The notes under the pieces were generated by a model. That model worked only from the letters and a program-made list of their open reading frames with translations, made no database searches and was not told the origin of the DNA. Of a DNA stretch of 9,550 nt, positions 7,740 to 9,550 are shown in pieces. Origin of the DNA: Gammaproteobacteria bacterium (GTDB taxonomy: Bacteria > Pseudomonadota > Gammaproteobacteria > Pseudomonadales > Azotimanducaceae_A); assembly GCA_026713405.1 (NCBI GenBank), contig JAPOON010000689.1, positions 1 through 9,550 of the forward strand. Direction: 5' to 3'. Made by a program: the position numbers and the translations under genes. Within the stretch, counting starts at the first letter, position 1, and the number at the start of each line of letters is the position of its first letter.

Positions 7740-8941
7740 CCGATCGTCTGATTGCGCAGCGCTTCGAGTTCGTCGCGATTCACGACCCGCGCGGCGGGCT
7801 GGGGGTGGTCCTTGGCCCGAATCCAGCGGAAACACATGGTTCCGGATGAGTGACCGGCTGTGTCCAGCCAGTTGGGGAGCCCCGGGTCCCGGTGCGTCAC
7901 GACGAGCCGGATGGAACCGTCCGGCTCCTGTTGCGCCAGGTGCTTGTTCGTGTGAATGGTGTGGTAGCGGTAATCCAGCGATTCCATCCAGTAGTTGTTC
8001 AACTGGAAGTTCCAGTGTTCGCATTCGGGGGGCATGGCCTCGATCACCAGGGCCTGGTCTTCGGCCAACGCCCAGTGACTGTGGTAGTAGACGATGTTCG
8101 GATCGCCGCCCGCCGCCAGGGAGACGTCAGGGTCGAACATGGGCAGGGCATTGCTGTGCTGCTTGAAGTCCCTCGCCCATTTCGCGAACAGCAGGGAAGC
8201 GCCGGCAACCAGCGTGCTCGCGGACTTCAGGCCGGCATCGATCTGCTCGGGTGTCAGGGGCGCGGGGCGTTTTTCCGCCTCGGTGCAGTTGATGCGCTCG
8301 ATGAACAGGTCCGCGGGCGCTTCGTTTTCGCGGTCGAGAAAGGTCTGCCGCACGATCAGGGTGCCGGAGTCGGGCTGCATCGGCAGCCAGTTGCCGTCGT
8401 GCGGCGTACTGCTGACGGTCAGCTCGAAGTGCCCGTCGGCATCGGTTTCGATATCCGCCGCTTCGATGTAACCGGTTGGCGGCATGCCGCCGCCCTGGCC
8501 GTAATGCCCGGCCTGGGTGCCGAAGCTGAGGTATTTCACGGTATTGCGCCTGCCTGAAATCCGGTAGTCGAAGTCCCCCCGGATGGCGGCGGTCTGATAG
8601 TAGTTGTCGGGATTGTCGGCGCCGAGCTTCACGGTTTCGTGGGCAACCCGGTGCAGCACGGGCGCCCGGGGGTCGGCGTACTCGACGAATGCCATGAGGC
8701 CGCCGCGCAGCAGGCGGCTCAGGTAGCGGTAGCCCTCGGCCTGGTTGAACGGGTCCCGGGGGGCGCCGGGAAAATTCAGCGCAGCCCCCGCGGCTTTCAG
8801 CGTGTCGCAGAACTCGTCCCAGGTCCGGCCGCTGACAACGCGTTGCTCGGCGACGTCGGCGGGCGTTTTCCCGCGCAGCTTCAACAACAGGAGCGATGCC
8901 CTGCGAAACATCGCCAGCAACGCGACCGCGAGTTTTCTCAT
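7736..8941 (-). CDS. DUF1214 domain-containing protein
   Basis: This is a protein of unknown function with a C-terminal DUF1214 domain. From the ATG at 8941 it is 401 residues. Recognisable family blocks are LGADNPDNYYQTAAI (106-120), DGNWLPMQPDSGTLIVRQTF (182-201), ALVIEAMPPECEHWNFQLNN (297-316) followed by YWMESLDYR, and GLPNWLDTAGHSSGTMCFRW (354-373). The first 25 residues are hydrophobic but broken by arginines and lysines, so a signal peptide is doubtful. The ATG at 8941 has AAGGG at a spacing of about 10. The upstream ATG at 8989 adds 16 residues but has no Shine-Dalgarno and sits inside a -10-like sequence. It is the first gene of the minus-strand cluster, and its TGA stop overlaps the TTG of the sulfotransferase by 2 bp. 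DUF1214 proteins are structurally beta-rich and are often found with lipid or steroid-type metabolism genes; that link is inference here. Confidence 0.87.
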   Translation of the reverse strand: MRKLAVALLAMFRRASLLLLKLRGKTPADVAEQRVVSGRTWDEFCDTLKAAGAALNFPGAPRDPFNQAEGYRYLSRLLRGGLMAFVEYADPRAPVLHRVAHETVKLGADNPDNYYQTAAIRGDFDYRISGRRNTVKYLSFGTQAGHYGQGGGMPPTGYIEAADIETDADGHFELTVSSTPHDGNWLPMQPDSGTLIVRQTFLDRENEAPADLFIERINCTEAEKRPAPLTPEQIDAGLKSASTLVAGASLLFAKWARDFKQHSNALPMFDPDVSLAAGGDPNIVYYHSHWALAEDQALVIEAMPPECEHWNFQLNNYWMESLDYRYHTIHTNKHLAQQEPDGSIRLVVTHRDPGLPNWLDTAGHSSGTMCFRWIRAKDHPQPAARVVNRDELEALRNQTIG

Positions 8942-8965
8942 CGTGCGTATCCCTTCAGCCGTCGT

Positions 8966-8994
8966 GTTCAGCAGCCCGTTACGTATCATACAAT
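8966..8994. promoter_or_regulatory. Divergent promoter region between the DUF1214 and HD-domain genes
   Basis: The 88-bp gap between the two divergent starts (8941 minus, 9030 plus) has a short AT-rich core. On the plus strand TACAAT (8989-8994) is a good -10 (5 of 6), about 36 bp before the HD-gene ATG; on the minus strand TATGAT (8990-8985) is also 5 of 6 and lies 44 bp before the DUF1214 ATG. The two -10 boxes overlap, so the promoters would compete. No convincing -35 is visible for either (plus candidate TGTTCA at 8965-8970 is weak), so activator-dependence is possible. Confidence 0.35.
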
Positions 8995-9029
8995 CGCGCT
9001 TCGATCACGTCCGAACAGAGGATGTCGTC

Positions 9030-9550
9030 ATGGCCGATTCGAACGCTGCGCCGCGGGTCGCGGCCTATACGCGGATGGACGAGGGCACGGTGGAGGATTA
9101 CGCCCTGCAGGGCGAACTTGCCGAGCCGTTCGTCGCCCGAACCGGTGAACGGGTGATCGCCTACCTGCAAGGGCTTGCCGGAGGGCTTCCGGGCTTCAAG
9201 GTCGACCGCTACGAACACTCCCTGCAGACGGCTACCCGGGCATTGCGTGCCGGTGAGTGCGAGGAGTTCGTCGTGGCTGCGCTGGTACACGATGTCGGTG
9301 ATGTCCTTGCGCCCGAGAACCACTCGGAGCTCGGCGCTTCGATCCTGCGCCCGTACGTCGCCAGGCACACCTACTGGATGGTGCTGCAGCACGGCCTGTT
9401 CCAGGGCTACTACTACTTCGACAAGATCGGCCTCGACCGGGACGCCCGGGAGCGCCACCGCGGCCACCCGGCCTTCGAGATGACCGAACGGTTCTGCCGC
9501 GACTACGACCAGATGTCCTTCGACCCGGATTACGACACCCTGCCGATCGA
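9030..9550 (+). CDS. HD-domain protein resembling di-iron oxygenases (MIOX/PhnZ-like), 3' end outside window
   Basis: The reading frame starts at the ATG at 9030, behind AGAGGA (9017-9022) with a spacing of 7, and stays open to the end of the window (173 residues seen). It has the HD-superfamily metal pattern: H63 in RYEHSLQTA, H87-D88 in ALVHDVGD, H98 in ENHSELGA, H121 in WMVLQHGLFQGYYYF, and a candidate final aspartate at D160 in RDYDQMSFDPDYD. HD-domain proteins are mostly phosphohydrolases, but the extra helix pair carrying H98 and H121, and the H-G-x-F-Q-G-Y-Y-Y motif, resemble the mixed-valent di-iron oxygenases myo-inositol oxygenase and PhnZ, which cleave C-C or C-P bonds. That comparison is from memory and not aligned. 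The glutamate and tyrosine that close the PhnZ site cannot be placed with confidence. It is divergent from the DUF1214 cluster and may or may not act with it. Confidence 0.75.
   Translation, partial: MADSNAAPRVAAYTRMDEGTVEDYALQGELAEPFVARTGERVIAYLQGLAGGLPGFKVDRYEHSLQTATRALRAGECEEFVVAALVHDVGDVLAPENHSELGASILRPYVARHTYWMVLQHGLFQGYYYFDKIGLDRDARERHRGHPAFEMTERFCRDYDQMSFDPDYDTLPI

Noticed and set aside
7740..8024. A 95-residue N-terminal extension of the sulfotransferase starting at ATG 8024
   Set aside because: This stretch is the alternate frame of the DUF1214 3' end. The predicted residues are proline, arginine and glycine-rich with no family similarity, and sulfotransferase similarity begins only after 7739.
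7850..8557. A 235-residue plus-strand open frame
   Set aside because: It is antisense to the DUF1214 gene, which carries conserved family blocks throughout. The antisense product has none.
8942..8989. An upstream ATG for the DUF1214 gene at 8989
   Set aside because: It has no Shine-Dalgarno and lies within the AT-rich promoter-like core of the divergent intergenic region. ATG 8941 has an AAGGG at suitable spacing.
9175..9483. A closed 102-residue plus-strand frame, and an antisense frame at 8979-9467
   Set aside because: Both are shadows of the HD-domain frame that opens at 9030 and runs past the window end. Only that frame shows a conserved metal-binding pattern.

Overview
The window looks like chromosomal DNA from a fairly GC-rich proteobacterium, most likely a gammaproteobacterium. 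The main evidence is the first 3.6 kb. It carries the end of an F1F0-ATP synthase operon in the standard order atpA-atpG-atpD-atpC, and the alpha and beta subunits read very close to the E. coli proteins over long stretches. No rRNA, tRNA, CRISPR array or transposase was seen.

Layout. (1) 1-3603, plus strand: the C-terminal half of atpA (the 5' part lies outside the window), then complete atpG, atpD and atpC, followed by a strong stem-loop at 3626-3660. (2) 3748-4830, plus strand: two genes that do not belong to the usual atp operon. The first is a 107-residue protein with one N-terminal membrane helix followed by an 11-residue-repeat coiled coil. The second is a bacterial GPP34 (Golgi phosphoprotein 3-like) protein with a good sigma70-type promoter of its own and a TTG start. 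(3) 8941-4824, minus strand: a probable four-gene cluster read DUF1214 protein -> sulfotransferase -> SDR oxidoreductase -> SRPBCC-fold protein. The first two genes overlap (stop TGA inside TTGA), the next pair is 36 bp apart, and the last gene sits behind a 90-bp gap with its own promoter-like elements and two palindromes. The last gene converges on the GPP34 gene with overlapping stop codons. (4) 9030-end, plus strand: a divergently transcribed HD-domain protein, cut off by the window end. Its histidine/aspartate pattern resembles the di-iron oxygenases MIOX and PhnZ.

The atp genes work together as the catalytic F1 part of the proton-driven ATP synthase. The minus-strand cluster combines a PAPS-type sulfotransferase, an NAD(P)-dependent oxidoreductase, a hydrophobic-ligand fold and a DUF1214 protein. 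This suggests modification of a small, probably lipophilic hydroxylated compound, but the substrate cannot be read from sequence. The most striking unexplained signal is compositional. From about 6.3 to 7.56 kb the GC content falls to roughly 45-50%, against more than 60% on both sides. The boundaries lie inside two genes rather than between genes.

I found no clear new multi-gene system. The best candidates for follow-up are the compositional mosaic, the sulfotransferase cluster, the small hendecad-repeat membrane protein and the HD oxygenase-like protein.
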